64,000 nt of DNA from contig NZ_FRBI01000005.1 in the NCBI RefSeq assembly GCF_900142575.1, forward strand, positions 282,147-346,146, given 5' to 3'. A program made the translations under genes and the position numbers. Of the stretch, positions 55,488-63,121 are shown piece after piece; within the stretch, counting starts at the first letter, position 1, and the number at the start of each line of letters is the position of its first letter. Below the pieces are notes generated by a model. That model was not told the origin of the DNA and did no database searches. It worked only from the letters and a program-made list of their open reading frames with translations. The DNA is from Actinacidiphila paucisporea. GTDB taxonomy: Bacteria; Actinomycetota; Actinomycetes; Streptomycetales; Streptomycetaceae.

Positions 55488-55699
55488 GCCGACCGCCTCT
55501 CGGGACCGGCTGCAGTGACCGCCTGGACGTATTCGTCCACCCAGGCCGGGAGGATGCGCCGATTGCGGCCGACCTTGACCGAGCGGATCTCTCCGGTCAG
55601 GACCAGCATCTTGGTCTTGGACAGGCCGAAGCCGAGCATTGCGGCGACCTCGGCCACGGTGTGCCACTTGCGGTCGATGACGGCGGTCGTGGCGTTCAT
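55484..55699 (-). CDS. xis: Excisionase (Xis), helix-turn-helix
   Basis: 71 residues. KWHTVAEVAAMLGFGLSKTK and EIRSVKVGRNRRILPAWVDE make the winged-helix-like recognition element of MerR-type excisionases: a helix-turn-helix followed by the basic stretch that contacts the arm sites. It directs Int towards excision. ATG 55699 overlaps the repSA stop; the ATGA at 55484 starts int. Thus repSA-xis-int form one coupled operon, as in pSAM2. Confidence 0.9.
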   Translation of the reverse strand: MNATTAVIDRKWHTVAEVAAMLGFGLSKTKMLVLTGEIRSVKVGRNRRILPAWVDEYVQAVTAAGPERRSA

Positions 55700-56961
55700 C
55701 GGGTGGGTTCTCCTTCCGTTCCGGGGGCGGGTTCGAGCGATGCGGTGAGCCAGGCTTCGGCGCGCGTGAGTCCGGTGCCGGCGAAGACCCAGTGGCAGAG
55801 GACGTACGTCGTCTCCTCCGGGCGTTGCGGGGCCTGAGCGCGGCGGTACTCGGCGCGGGCGTCGCGGAGTGCGCCGAGGGTGGTGGAGTAGCGGCGGGTC
55901 TTGGTGGAGAAGTGGCCGCGGAAGCCGAGCATGTGTGCCCAGGCGCGAAGGCGGAGGTGTTCGAGGTCCTTGCGGGCGCCGAGGGTCCAGGCGGTGCGGA
56001 TCATCCGGTCGGCGTGGCCGGAGAGTTGGACGTGAGCGAGTTCGGCCAGGAAGCGGAGCGGGCGGTCGAGGGTGCCGGTGGCCGTCTCGGCGCCTTTGGT
56101 GGCGTATTTAGCGATGTACGCAGCCACCGCACGGTCAGTGAGTTCCGGGCCGTGGAAGTCGTTGGTGCGGATGGTGCGGACGTCGAGTTGGCGGCCGAAG
56201 GCGAAGGTGTGGGTACGGCCGTGGACGGTCGGTCCGCTGACCCGGGCGATGGCGGCGGCGGCGCGGATGGCGTCGGTGAGCAGGTCTGCCGTGGCCCAGG
56301 CGGGCGGCGGGGTACTGCCGCCGTCCGGGCCGTCGAGGCGGATGACGGCGTGGAAGTGGACGGCGCCGCGCCGCTGGTACTCGGCGACCTTGGCAAACGA
56401 GACGCGGGCGTACTGGCGGAAGGCCCGTTGGCTGAGCCCGGCCCGCTTGGCGATCTCGCGGCGCAGGTAGATGGTGAACCGCCGCCACAGTGCTCCGGCG
56501 TGGGCGTTCCAGAGCACGGCGGCTTCGTAGTCGTAGGCGTCCGGGTCGAGCGGGGTGCCGAGTTCGGTGGCGTCGGCCGGGTGGGCGGTGCCACAGCGGC
56601 AGCGGCCGGAGTCGGGGCGGTTGTGGACGGGGCCGAAGCCGGGGGCGGTGAAGGTGGCGAAGACGCGCGGGTGGTGGGCGACGTCCTCCGGGGTGCCCTT
56701 GCCGCCCCGGAGCCCGGCGGTGATCAGGTGGAAGGTGTCGCGGCGGTAGGTCTCGGCGCAGGCCGGGCAGCGGGTCGTGCGGCGGTTGTTGCAGCGGACG
56801 AGCAGGTGGCCGGCGGCCAGGGCGTCAGAGCTGAGGCGGTGGATGGCCGGGCCGATCTCACCGGTCGCCGTGTCGAGGGCGTGTTCCGTGCGGTGGCCGT
56901 CGAGTCGGATCGGGTGGGTGCAGCCTCCGAGGCCGGAAAGCTGGGCGACCAGGGCGGGCAT
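55696..56961 (-). CDS. repSA: RepSA rolling-circle replication initiator
   Basis: 421 residues from ATG 56961. A zinc-finger-like segment (LVRCNNRRTTRCPACAETYR) is followed by the HUH metal motif in AVHFHAVIRLDGPDGG (His-x-His) and the catalytic Tyr region AAYIAKYATKGAETA (Tyr-x-x-x-Tyr), the hallmarks of the RepSA family. It nicks the element origin for rolling-circle replication before transfer. An AAGGAG lies seven bases before in-frame ATC codons at 57024/57021 that continue into the same family's usual N-terminus (PPPLPELATLAALGTMPALV), so the true start may be a rare ATC/ATT-type codon, or a point change. Confidence 0.88.
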   Translation of the reverse strand: MPALVAQLSGLGGCTHPIRLDGHRTEHALDTATGEIGPAIHRLSSDALAAGHLLVRCNNRRTTRCPACAETYRRDTFHLITAGLRGGKGTPEDVAHHPRVFATFTAPGFGPVHNRPDSGRCRCGTAHPADATELGTPLDPDAYDYEAAVLWNAHAGALWRRFTIYLRREIAKRAGLSQRAFRQYARVSFAKVAEYQRRGAVHFHAVIRLDGPDGGSTPPPAWATADLLTDAIRAAAAIARVSGPTVHGRTHTFAFGRQLDVRTIRTNDFHGPELTDRAVAAYIAKYATKGAETATGTLDRPLRFLAELAHVQLSGHADRMIRTAWTLGARKDLEHLRLRAWAHMLGFRGHFSTKTRRYSTTLGALRDARAEYRRAQAPQRPEETTYVLCHWVFAGTGLTRAEAWLTASLEPAPGTEGEPTR

Positions 56962-57120
56962 GGTGCCCAAGGCAGCCAGAGTGGCGAGTTCGGGCAGCGG
57001 GGGCGGGGTGGCGCGGGTGATGATGGGGCTCCTTCACGGGCTGGGGTTCGTGGAGTTGAGCTGCCGGGGCGGCGGATGCTTGGCGGTATCGGTGCCGCCC
57101 CGGCAGTGCGGTGGAAGCGG

Positions 57121-57399
57121 TCAGCGCTGGCGCGGAGGCGTGAGCAGCGAGCGCAGGACCACGGCGACGCCGGCGACCGAGACGGCCGCGACGGTGACGG
57201 CGACCAGGAGCGCGGTCAGGACGATGCCGACCGTGATGGCGGCGGCGACTGCCCCGGCGGCGATACGGAAGCCGGGGGCGGTGCGTCGGGTGGCGGTGAG
57301 CGGCTGGGGGTGCTGGCACTGGCAGGCGGGTGTGTGCTGCTCGGGAGCGACCAGCGTCGGGACGGCCGGGGCCTGCGGGTACTTGGGAGTCAGGGACAC
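57121..57399 (-). CDS. spdD: SpdD-like small membrane protein
   Basis: 92 residues from GTG 57399 with GAGAGGT seven bases upstream. A Pro-rich head with CQCQHPQ (two Cys, His; maybe metal-binding) is followed by one or two hydrophobic segments AAAITVGIVLTALLVAVTVA and VAGVAVVLRSLL. Small Spd proteins with this build follow the transfer genes of Streptomyces plasmids and AICEs and help spread DNA from cell to cell inside the recipient mycelium. A GntR-operator copy (57418-57433) sits 19 bases upstream, so its transcription, perhaps with repSA-xis-int, is controlled there. Confidence 0.75.
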   Translation of the reverse strand: MSLTPKYPQAPAVPTLVAPEQHTPACQCQHPQPLTATRRTAPGFRIAAGAVAAAITVGIVLTALLVAVTVAAVSVAGVAVVLRSLLTPPRQR

Positions 57400-57417
57400 G
57401 ACGGACCTCTCTTGGCT

Positions 57418-57433
57418 ACTCGTCTAGGTGTGT
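57418..57433 (-). promoter_or_regulatory. KorSA-type operator upstream of spdD
   Basis: ACTCGTCTAGGTGTGT, left half ACTCGTCTAG identical to the element consensus; right half diverged. Also the 3' end of the next gene upstream. Confidence 0.6.
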
Positions 57434-57618
57434 GTGCCGTTGACGATGTCGACGCCGTTGCGCGTGCTGTCGTCAATCGCGGGCGCGAGGAAGCTGTGGG
57501 CGAGGTAGAAGCCGAACAGGGCGATGACGACGGCGACCCAGAGGCGGATGCCGAGGAACTTGATCGCGGCCCAGGCGATGATGCCGAGGACGGCGACGAG
57601 GGGCAGGCTGACGGTCAC
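57424..57618 (-). CDS. Small two-helix membrane protein (Spd region)
   Basis: 64 residues from GTG 57618 (AAAGGA ~13 bases upstream). Two hydrophobic stretches LPLVAVLGIIAWAAIKFL and LWVAVVIALFGFYLAHSFL are joined by a short loop, with a polar tail PAIDDSTRNGVDIVNG. It lies between spdD-like and the transfer protein gene on one operon, like the small Spd membrane proteins of pSAM2-type elements. I do not assign a specific spd name. Confidence 0.65.
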   Translation of the reverse strand: MTVSLPLVAVLGIIAWAAIKFLGIRLWVAVVIALFGFYLAHSFLAPAIDDSTRNGVDIVNGTHT

Positions 57619-57634
57619 GGGCGGGCGGGTCCTT

Positions 57635-57823
57635 TCAGCGGGCGGGGCATTGGTGGGTGCGGGCGGCCAGTTCGGCGGCGGCGCGGGAGTCGTAGTCGGC
57701 GGAGAAGCCGCAGCGGGGCGCGGTGCAGGCGGCTGTGTGCTTCTCATGGCCGCGCTGGTCGTAGGCGGTGCCGACCTGGACGGGACCGATGCGGACGACG
57801 CGTCGGAAGCGGCGGTTGGCCAT
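57635..57823 (-). CDS. Mobile element transfer protein (SpdA-like)
   Basis: 62 residues from ATG 57823 with AAAGGAGG ten bases upstream. The whole chain is MANRRFRRVVRIGPVQVGTA followed by YDQRGHEKHTAACTAPRCGF and DYDSRAAAELAARTHQC. Two Cys-x-His-like pairs (C-x4-C, H-x-C) suggest a small zinc-ribbon. This is the annotated 'mobile element transfer protein' family of Streptomyces elements. It is basic at the N-terminus and probably binds DNA or the transfer machine; the mechanism is not known. Confidence 0.8.
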   Translation of the reverse strand: MANRRFRRVVRIGPVQVGTAYDQRGHEKHTAACTAPRCGFSADYDSRAAAELAARTHQCPAR

Positions 57824-57839
57824 GGGTGATGTCCTCCTT

Positions 57840-58436
57840 TCAGAGCTGGGCGGCGATGGCCTCGGCGAGGGGTGCCGGGACGCCGAGGCGGGCACGGAGG
57901 GTCGGACTATCGATTGGTGTGCCGGTACGGGCCCGGTGTTCAGTGGCGACCTTGCGGGCGTGGGCCAGCAGGGCAGCCGGGACGGGTGGTGTAGTGGGAA
58001 CGGGTACGGCGGTTTCGGGTATGGGGTCCGGCTCGGTGGTCACCGTGGCGGAGGAGAGCTCCCGGTGTTGGGCGTCAGGTTGGTGCGCGAGGAGCGTTCC
58101 GCCGAGAAAGGCCACCGCGGGCCATCCGGCGACGAGGATGCGCAGCCAGGCCGGTACGGATTCGGCGTCGAGGAGTCCGGCGGTTGCGATGTTGGCGCCG
58201 AGTGAGGCGACCAGCGCGACCAAGAACCAGCACCAGGCCGCCGCCTTCCCTGAACCGGAGCGCAGCCGCCGCCACGCCGCGACCAACAGCAGGTCGACGG
58301 AGATCGGGTAGGCCCACGCCTTCCACCCCTGCTGTCCTGCGGCGTCGGCGACGTCGTGCAGGTGGGCGAAGGACAGCGACGCGGCAATGAGCGCTTGCAC
58401 GAGCACTGCGTCGACGCGAGCCAGGCGAGCACGCAT
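57840..58436 (-). CDS. DUF2637 (SpdB-like) membrane protein
   Basis: 198 residues. Four membrane helices in the N-terminal 120 residues (LVQALIAASLSFAHLHDVAD, WAYPISVDLLLVAAWRRLR, WCWFLVALVASLGANIATA, WLRILVAGWPAVAFLGGTLL), the DUF2637 pattern, then a polar Pro/Thr/Glu-rich tail ending ARKVATEHRARTGTPID with a helix. DUF2637 proteins are standard in AICEs between traB and spd genes and are thought to act in intramycelial spread; evidence is by position only. Confidence 0.85.
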   Translation of the reverse strand: MRARLARVDAVLVQALIAASLSFAHLHDVADAAGQQGWKAWAYPISVDLLLVAAWRRLRSGSGKAAAWCWFLVALVASLGANIATAGLLDAESVPAWLRILVAGWPAVAFLGGTLLAHQPDAQHRELSSATVTTEPDPIPETAVPVPTTPPVPAALLAHARKVATEHRARTGTPIDSPTLRARLGVPAPLAEAIAAQL

Positions 58437-58462
58437 GGAGTTCGTCTCTTTCCGGCCTGATC

Positions 58463-58672
58463 TCAGCCCGCGGCCTTCAGGTCGTTGGCGCGGGCACGGG
58501 CGAGAGTTGCGGTCTGGGCCGCTTCCTCGTCGCCGGGCATGTCGGCGGCGATGCGTTCGAGGAGATCGGCCTTCCGGTCCATCAACGCGGCGTAGTCACC
58601 GCCCCCGCCCGCACGGAAACCGGCCAGGTCGGAGAGGAAGTCGGAGAGTTCACCAGCAGTGGGGCGGGACAT
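58463..58672 (-). CDS. Small helical AICE protein
   Basis: 69 residues from ATG 58672. MSRPTAGELSDFLSDLAGFR then ALMDRKADLLERIAADMP and AQTATLARARANDLKAAG: acidic, all helical, without Cys or membrane segment. Such short proteins are regularly found downstream of the FtsK-like gene in this class of elements. No function known. Confidence 0.7.
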   Translation of the reverse strand: MSRPTAGELSDFLSDLAGFRAGGGGDYAALMDRKADLLERIAADMPGDEEAAQTATLARARANDLKAAG

Positions 58673-58737
58673 GGGCCTGCCTTTCGGTTTCGGGCATGAC
58701 GGGGTAGGGACGTGGCGCCGCACAGGAGGGGAACGGG

Positions 58738-60114
58738 TCAGCCGCTGACGGGCCGCGGCTTGGTCAGAGGAACGGGCGTACCGGCAGCCCGCGTAGGAGC
58801 CTTGGGCCGGAAGGGCGCGAGGTCGGGCAGGTCCGGTACGAGGTGCGCGGATGCGTCGCAGACGGCCGCCGCGTCGGCGAGGGACAGATACGGCGTGCGG
58901 ATGCGGGACCAGCCCCCGGAGGTGTCCCCGGCAACGGCGAGGCCGGGCCGTTCGGGTGCGATGGCGCAGGCGGCGCCCACGGCTTCGGGTGCGATGTCGC
59001 CGAGCGCCATCTTGGCGGATGCTTCGTCGTTGACCCGGTGGCAGACGCGGCCGGAGAGTTGAGCGCGGAGCATGGTCGCGCCCTTGCCGAGTTCGGCGCC
59101 GAAGCGCTGGCCGCAGACTTCCAGGTAGATGCCGGCGGCGCGGCCGAGTTGGGCGAGCCGGATGAGGTGGGTGACCATCTCGTCGCGACGCTCTTCCTCC
59201 CTCTTCGTCGCGACGAGGAAGAGTTCGGCCACTTCGTCCACGAACAGCACGACGGGCACGGGCCGTTCGGCGTCGGGCAGGCCCCAGATGTCGGAGGTGA
59301 TCTCCTCGTCGGGGGTCGAGCGGGCGATGCCCTGCCGGGCCTTGATCAGGTCGTAGCGCTCTTCCATCAGCCCGACTAGGACGGGCAGCAGTTCGGCCGC
59401 CTGGTCAGGGCTGGTGGCCAGGGCGGAGAGCCGGGCCGCGAACGGCGCCAGTTCCACGCCCCGCTTGCAGTCGATCCCGACCAGGGCGACAGGTTGAGGG
59501 GCGAGTCCCGCGATCAGGTGGCGCAGGTACATGGACTTGCCCGAGAGGGTGGCGCCGAGGGTGAGTTGGTGGGGTATCGCGCGGTAGTCCCGTACGAACG
59601 CGGTCGCGTCCTCCCGCAGCGCCACCGGGACCTTGAGGAAGCCGCCGGAAGTCTTGCGGGGCATGCGGACCTTGCGCAGGACGTCGAAGCCGACCAGCCG
59701 CAACTCGACCACGCCGGGCTTGACCACGGAGACGTACACGGCGTGAACGCCCCAGGCGTGCCGGAGCCGTTCGGCCGAGGCGGCAATGTCGGCCGGCTCC
59801 TGGCCCGGCGCGAGCCGCAGCCGTATCCGCATGCCCGTCGAGGTGGGGCGGATGATCCCCCGCCGTGGAGGAACTGGCCGCACCTCCCGCCGAGTCGTCG
59901 CCCGCACCGCCAACGCCCGGAAGCGCGACGGAGCCACGGTCAACCCGCAGGCGTCCATGACCGACCCGTAAGAACCGAGCAGGCGGGCCGTCGAGAGGGG
60001 CAGGCCGACCATGGACCAGTACGCGGCCGGTTGCTCGGCCCGGAGGTAGGCGCCGCCACCGCCGACAGCAGCGAGGGGGCCACCCACCTCCATCAACGTC
60101 AACAGGTCCGCCAT
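58738..60114 (-). CDS. traB: FtsK/SpoIIIE-type transfer ATPase (TraB/TraSA)
   Basis: 458 residues. ATG 60114. One or two N-terminal hydrophobic segments (GGPLAAVGGGGAYLRAEQPA), an alpha/beta linker, then the translocase: Walker A-like LGATLSGKSMYLRHLIAGL (Gly-x-x-x-Ser-Gly-Lys-Ser), Walker B VVLFVDEVAELFLVAT, sensor LAQLGRAAGIYLEVCGQR and GRVCHRVNDEASAKMALGD. A single protein of this type moves double-stranded element DNA between hyphae, unlike the type IV system of other bacteria. It ends before the helical small gene and follows the SCO3933-family gene by six bases. Confidence 0.9.
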   Translation of the reverse strand: MADLLTLMEVGGPLAAVGGGGAYLRAEQPAAYWSMVGLPLSTARLLGSYGSVMDACGLTVAPSRFRALAVRATTRREVRPVPPRRGIIRPTSTGMRIRLRLAPGQEPADIAASAERLRHAWGVHAVYVSVVKPGVVELRLVGFDVLRKVRMPRKTSGGFLKVPVALREDATAFVRDYRAIPHQLTLGATLSGKSMYLRHLIAGLAPQPVALVGIDCKRGVELAPFAARLSALATSPDQAAELLPVLVGLMEERYDLIKARQGIARSTPDEEITSDIWGLPDAERPVPVVLFVDEVAELFLVATKREEERRDEMVTHLIRLAQLGRAAGIYLEVCGQRFGAELGKGATMLRAQLSGRVCHRVNDEASAKMALGDIAPEAVGAACAIAPERPGLAVAGDTSGGWSRIRTPYLSLADAAAVCDASAHLVPDLPDLAPFRPKAPTRAAGTPVPLTKPRPVSG

Positions 60115-60119
60115 CAGGC

Positions 60120-60467
60120 TCAAGCTCCCTGGACCGGGAAGGCGGCCGGAGTGACAGCGGCGGCGCGGAAGGCGATGCCGTGCCGCTGCTGCCCGTTGAA
60201 GGTGCTCTCCCACGGACGGGCCACCAGCCCCGGCAGTGCGACCGGGCCGCCGAGGGTCAGACCCTCGCTGACTCCGCTCTGCGGCACGGTGACCTTGAGG
60301 AGCGAGGACTCCCCGTCCTCGATGTGGACCACGCCGAGGGTCATCAGCGGCTCGCCGCTGACGGTGTCGGTGGCGATCTCGCCGGTCTGCCGGTCCTTGA
60401 TCTTCGTCTCCGGAGCCTCGGTCAGCAGGATCGTCGCCGCCGAGGTCTCCACACGAATGGAACGCAA
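60120..60467 (-). CDS. SCO3933-family AICE regulatory protein
   Basis: 115 residues starting MRSIRVETSAATILLTEAPE. Beta-rich, ends GIAFRAAAVTPAAFPVQGA, no membrane segment. This is the family annotated in Streptomyces elements as 'SCO3933 family regulatory protein'. It heads the traB operon (ATG 60467), and two KorSA-type palindromes lie 28 and 102 bases upstream, so it is the first gene to be shut by the repressor. DNA binding is assumed by name only. Confidence 0.8.
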   Translation of the reverse strand: MRSIRVETSAATILLTEAPETKIKDRQTGEIATDTVSGEPLMTLGVVHIEDGESSLLKVTVPQSGVSEGLTLGGPVALPGLVARPWESTFNGQQRHGIAFRAAAVTPAAFPVQGA

Positions 60468-60494
60468 CGCTTTTCTCCTTCACACGTGACAGCT

Positions 60495-60584
60495 AGTCGT
60501 CTAGACAAGTGTCGCCCTGTGTACCCGGAGTACCGGGCACGCGAACCACTGTGCCACATGACCCAGCTACTCGTCTATACGAGT
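60495..60584. promoter_or_regulatory. Two KorSA-type operators upstream of the traB operon
   Basis: AGTCGTCTAGACAAGT (60495-60510) and ACTCGTCTATACGAGT (60569-60584, perfect ACTCGT-CTAT-ACGAGT). 74 bases apart, both between the start of the SCO3933-family gene and the GntR stop. Consensus with the other copies: ACTCGTCTAGACGAGT. Confidence 0.75.
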
Positions 60585-60655
60585 TTGCCTGTGATGGCTT
60601 ACGAGTTACGGGAGTTGGCCTGCTGCTGCCTGTGTCGCGGCACCATTCACCCTGG

Positions 60656-61444
60656 TCACGTGGCCGGAAGTTGGTACGCGAGGACGTACGCGTCTGCTGC
60701 CATCACCGTGTCGCAGACCTCGACGGCACGCCCCTCGGTGTCGAACGCGGTGCGGATGAGGTGGATCACGGGGACGCCGGTTGCGAGTTGGAGTGTCTTG
60801 ACCTCGCTCGGGGCGGGCATGCGGGCGCGGATCTCTTCCTCGAAGCGGTCGAGGCGGTGGCCGAGTTCTTCGAGGCGGGCGTAGATGCCGCCGGGGCCGG
60901 GGTTCGGCTCGGCGATCGCGGTTCCGCGGGCGAGGTCCAAGGGGAGGTAGGAGGTGGCGAACTCGACGGGGCGCCCGTCGAGGAGGTAGCGGCGGTGCCG
61001 GGCCAGTACGCGGCGGGGACCTCCGAGGCGGGTGGCGATGTCCTGGCTCGGCCGTTCTTCCTTGATCTCCAGGCTGTCGACGGTGGGGTGGCTGCCTGCC
61101 GCGTCGGCCTCCACGGTGAACGCGGACTTGCCCTGTTCGCGGTGCCGGCGGGCGAACCGGTCCGAGGCGAGGCGCCGCACGGGAGGCCGGGGCCGTACGA
61201 AGACGCCCTTGCCGTGCTCGGAGACCACCAGGCCCTCGCCCTGGAGCACGGACAGCGAGTTCCGTACGGTCATCCGCGAGACGCCGTAGTGCTCGACCAA
61301 CTCCGTTTCGGAGGGCAGCTTGTCGCCCTCGGCGAACTTGCCCTTGTCGATCGCTTCGCGCAGCTGGTCGGCGATCTGGCGGAACACCGCACGGTCGCTC
61401 GTCGGGTCCAGCGCCCCCAGGACGCCGGAGGGAAGAACGGGCAT
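60656..61444 (-). CDS. korSA: GntR (HutC/UTRA) repressor, KorSA-like
   Basis: 262 residues. Winged helix (~20-90): AVFRQIADQLREAIDKGKFA, KLPSETELVEHYGVSRMTVR, then a UTRA effector domain (VLARHRRYLLDGRPVEFATS, TGVPVIHLIRTAFDTEGRAV). KorSA of pSAM2 is of the same subfamily and represses its own gene and the transfer activator. The gene is flanked by matching palindromes: one (61457-61472) at its own start and two (60495, 60569) beyond its 3' end, so it is the obvious reader of that site. The UTRA ligand is unknown. Confidence 0.85.
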   Translation of the reverse strand: MPVLPSGVLGALDPTSDRAVFRQIADQLREAIDKGKFAEGDKLPSETELVEHYGVSRMTVRNSLSVLQGEGLVVSEHGKGVFVRPRPPVRRLASDRFARRHREQGKSAFTVEADAAGSHPTVDSLEIKEERPSQDIATRLGGPRRVLARHRRYLLDGRPVEFATSYLPLDLARGTAIAEPNPGPGGIYARLEELGHRLDRFEEEIRARMPAPSEVKTLQLATGVPVIHLIRTAFDTEGRAVEVCDTVMAADAYVLAYQLPAT

Positions 61445-61456
61445 ACGTACTCCTTT

Positions 61457-61472
61457 GGATATCTAGACGAGT
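61457..61472 (-). promoter_or_regulatory. KorSA-type operator at the korSA promoter
   Basis: GATATCTAGACGAGTG, right half CTAGACGAGT matching the element consensus; 13 bases upstream of ATG 61444. Also between korSA and the divergent Nudix gene, so it may control both. Confidence 0.65.
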
Positions 61473-61526
61473 GGCCGACCTTTGTTGCTACGGTGGGCAG
61501 CCTAGCCAGTCGAAGGGATCAGGTTC

Positions 61527-61958
61527 GTGCCGATCGAGCGCCCGCACTCCGTGAGCGTTGCCGGAGTCATCGTCGATGACGCCGGTCGCGCCCTGCTGAT
61601 CAGGCGGCGCGACAACGGCCACTGGGAACCGCCCGGCGGAGTCCTGGAGGCGGGGGAGACCATCCCCGACGCGCTCCAGCGCGAAGTCCTGGAGGAGACC
61701 GGCGTCAAGATCGCTCTCCCCGCCACCCTCACCGGCGTCTACAAGAACATGACCGGCCTGATCGTCTCCCTCGTCTTCCGCTGCGAGGCGATCGACGGCC
61801 GGCCCTCCACCGGCACCGAGACCAGCGCCCTGCGCTGGGCCACCCGCGATGAAGTCTCCGAACTCGCCGACGAGGCGTACGCGATCCGCGTACTCGACGC
61901 CCTCGACGCAACCTCCCCGCCGGCCGTGCGCGCGCACGACGGCGTGAAACTCGTCTAG
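61527..61958 (+). CDS. pif: Nudix hydrolase, Pif (immunity factor)-like
   Basis: 143 residues from GTG 61527 with GAAGGGA eight bases upstream. The Nudix box is complete: GGVLEAGETIPDALQREV then LEETGVK (G-x5-E-x7-R-E-U-x-E-E-x-G-U). Divergent from korSA across an operator copy. In pSAM2 the korSA-linked gene pif carries a Nudix motif and gives immunity to incoming copies of the same element; the same place and fold here argue for a Pif homologue. The stop codon TAG is itself part of an operator-half ACTCGTCTAG (61949-61958). Confidence 0.75.
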   Translation: MPIERPHSVSVAGVIVDDAGRALLIRRRDNGHWEPPGGVLEAGETIPDALQREVLEETGVKIALPATLTGVYKNMTGLIVSLVFRCEAIDGRPSTGTETSALRWATRDEVSELADEAYAIRVLDALDATSPPAVRAHDGVKLV

Positions 61959-61998
61959 CACCCACCATCGGTCCATAGCCGCCCACCAGCAGAAAGTA

Positions 61999-62022
61999 AC
62001 TTGTATGCACGAGTATACGAGT
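61999..62022 (+). promoter_or_regulatory. Overlapping KorSA-type operators on the HATPase start codon
   Basis: ACTTGT-ATGC-ACGAGT (61999-62014, one mismatch to the consensus halves) and a second right half ATACGAGT ending at 62022. The ATG of the next gene (62005) lies inside, so bound repressor would sit on the start codon. Confidence 0.65.
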
Positions 62023-62433
62023 AGTCCGCGGGTCTGGGGACTCAGTTGCCCAGGTTCACCCGAAGAAGTCGGCCGCGTACGCCGCTGGACCCGCGACGTC
62101 CTGCGCGATTCCCCGTGCGCGGACGACGCCGCGCTCATCGTCACGGAGCTGAGCGCGAACGCTGTACTGCACACGACCAGCGGCGACGGGTGCGGTGCCG
62201 GGGGAGCGTTCCACGTCAGCCTCGCTGTCTCCGACGTGGTCGTGTCCATCTCGGTGACCGACTCCGGCGGCACGAAGACCGCACCGACCGTCGAGCACCC
62301 CGCCGACGAGGCCACCCACGGCCGCGGTCTGGCCATGGTCACCGCACTGGCCCACCAGGTCGAAACCCACGGCGACGAGCACGGCCACACCGTCACCGCC
62401 CACCTCACCCACCGCACCAAGGACCCGGCATGA
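62005..62433 (+). CDS. HATPase_c anti-sigma-type protein of the AICE
   Basis: 142 residues from ATG 62005. GHKL motifs: N-box VTELSANAVLHT, G1 box SVTDSGGTKTAPT, G2 box HGRGLAMVTALAHQVETH. N-terminus GLSCPGSPEEVGRVRRWTRD is the usual lead-in of Streptomyces RsbW-like proteins. No ribosome site precedes it, and operator halves overlap its start, so a leaderless or operator-blocked transcript is likely. It overlaps the next gene as ATGA (62430). Its target sigma or anti-sigma factor is not on the element. Confidence 0.85.
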   Translation: MHEYTSSPRVWGLSCPGSPEEVGRVRRWTRDVLRDSPCADDAALIVTELSANAVLHTTSGDGCGAGGAFHVSLAVSDVVVSISVTDSGGTKTAPTVEHPADEATHGRGLAMVTALAHQVETHGDEHGHTVTAHLTHRTKDPA

Positions 62434-62771
62434 CCCACCCGGCAACCACACCGCCCGCCGACCAGGCCGCCCCGTGGACGATCGCCCGCATCCAGAACAC
62501 CCTCACCAACGAGACCCTGATCCGCCGCTTCCTCCTGGACCTCACCCACGCGCCCGAGCCCCGAGTCATGGAGGTCTTCGCGGCGTGGCAGCAGGTCGCC
62601 GCAACGATCGAGGCCCATGCGGCACGCCAGCCCCCGGCCGCAACGACCGGTTTACCCGGCAACCCACAGAACAGCCCCGCACCGAACATCAGCCAGAGCC
62701 GTGGGGCGCCGCCGCAAGATGCCGACTACCCGCAGGTTGCAGAGGCGCAAGACCGCCGGGGCAGACCATGA
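62430..62771 (+). CDS. Hypothetical helical AICE protein
   Basis: 113 residues from ATG 62430 in a four-base overlap with the HATPase gene. MTHPATTPPADQAAPWTIAR, then QNTLTNETLIRRFLLDLTHA and RVMEVFAAWQQVAATIEAHA: two helices, followed by a polar Pro/Gln tail. No known domain recognised. It overlaps the XRE gene start as well (62768), so the three genes are one translational unit; a cofactor of the HATPase or XRE is a fair guess. Confidence 0.6.
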   Translation: MTHPATTPPADQAAPWTIARIQNTLTNETLIRRFLLDLTHAPEPRVMEVFAAWQQVAATIEAHAARQPPAATTGLPGNPQNSPAPNISQSRGAPPQDADYPQVAEAQDRRGRP

Positions 62772-63121
62772 CTCTCCCCTCTGAGCACGGACGACCGGCG
62801 GACGGCAGGCGCCGTAGGCGCACACAGACCCTTCATCACGAACCGGAAGCGGTGACCTGGGCACGGACAAAGGCCGGCCTGACGAAGCGCGCCCTGGCCC
62901 AGCAGATCGGAATATCCGAAGCGCTGATGGGCGAGATCGAATCCGGCTGGCGCAGCGCTACCCCCGCCAACCTGCTCAAGATCGCCGCTGCACTCAACTG
63001 CCCCGTGGTCTTTCTCGAACGCAAGCGCTCCCCGGAAACACCGCCGCCACCAGCCCCGGGAGCGTCCAGCGGGCAGCACCACCAGGACGGCGACAGCGCC
63101 ACGAAGCGACGCCGGGGCTGA
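62768..63121 (+). CDS. XRE-family helix-turn-helix regulator
   Basis: 117 residues. After a basic head (GRRRRRTQTLHHE) the Cro/CI-like domain is plain: TWARTKAGLTKRALAQQIGI, then SEALMGEIESGWRSATPANL and LLKIAAALNCPVVFLERKR. A Pro/Ser tail follows. Last of the HATPase-unknown-XRE trio. In Streptomyces, such HATPase and XRE genes are often neighbours with a DUF397 protein; none is visible here. The downstream region has a single operator half (63137-63142). Confidence 0.85.
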   Translation: MTLPSEHGRPADGRRRRRTQTLHHEPEAVTWARTKAGLTKRALAQQIGISEALMGEIESGWRSATPANLLKIAAALNCPVVFLERKRSPETPPPPAPGASSGQHHQDGDSATKRRRG

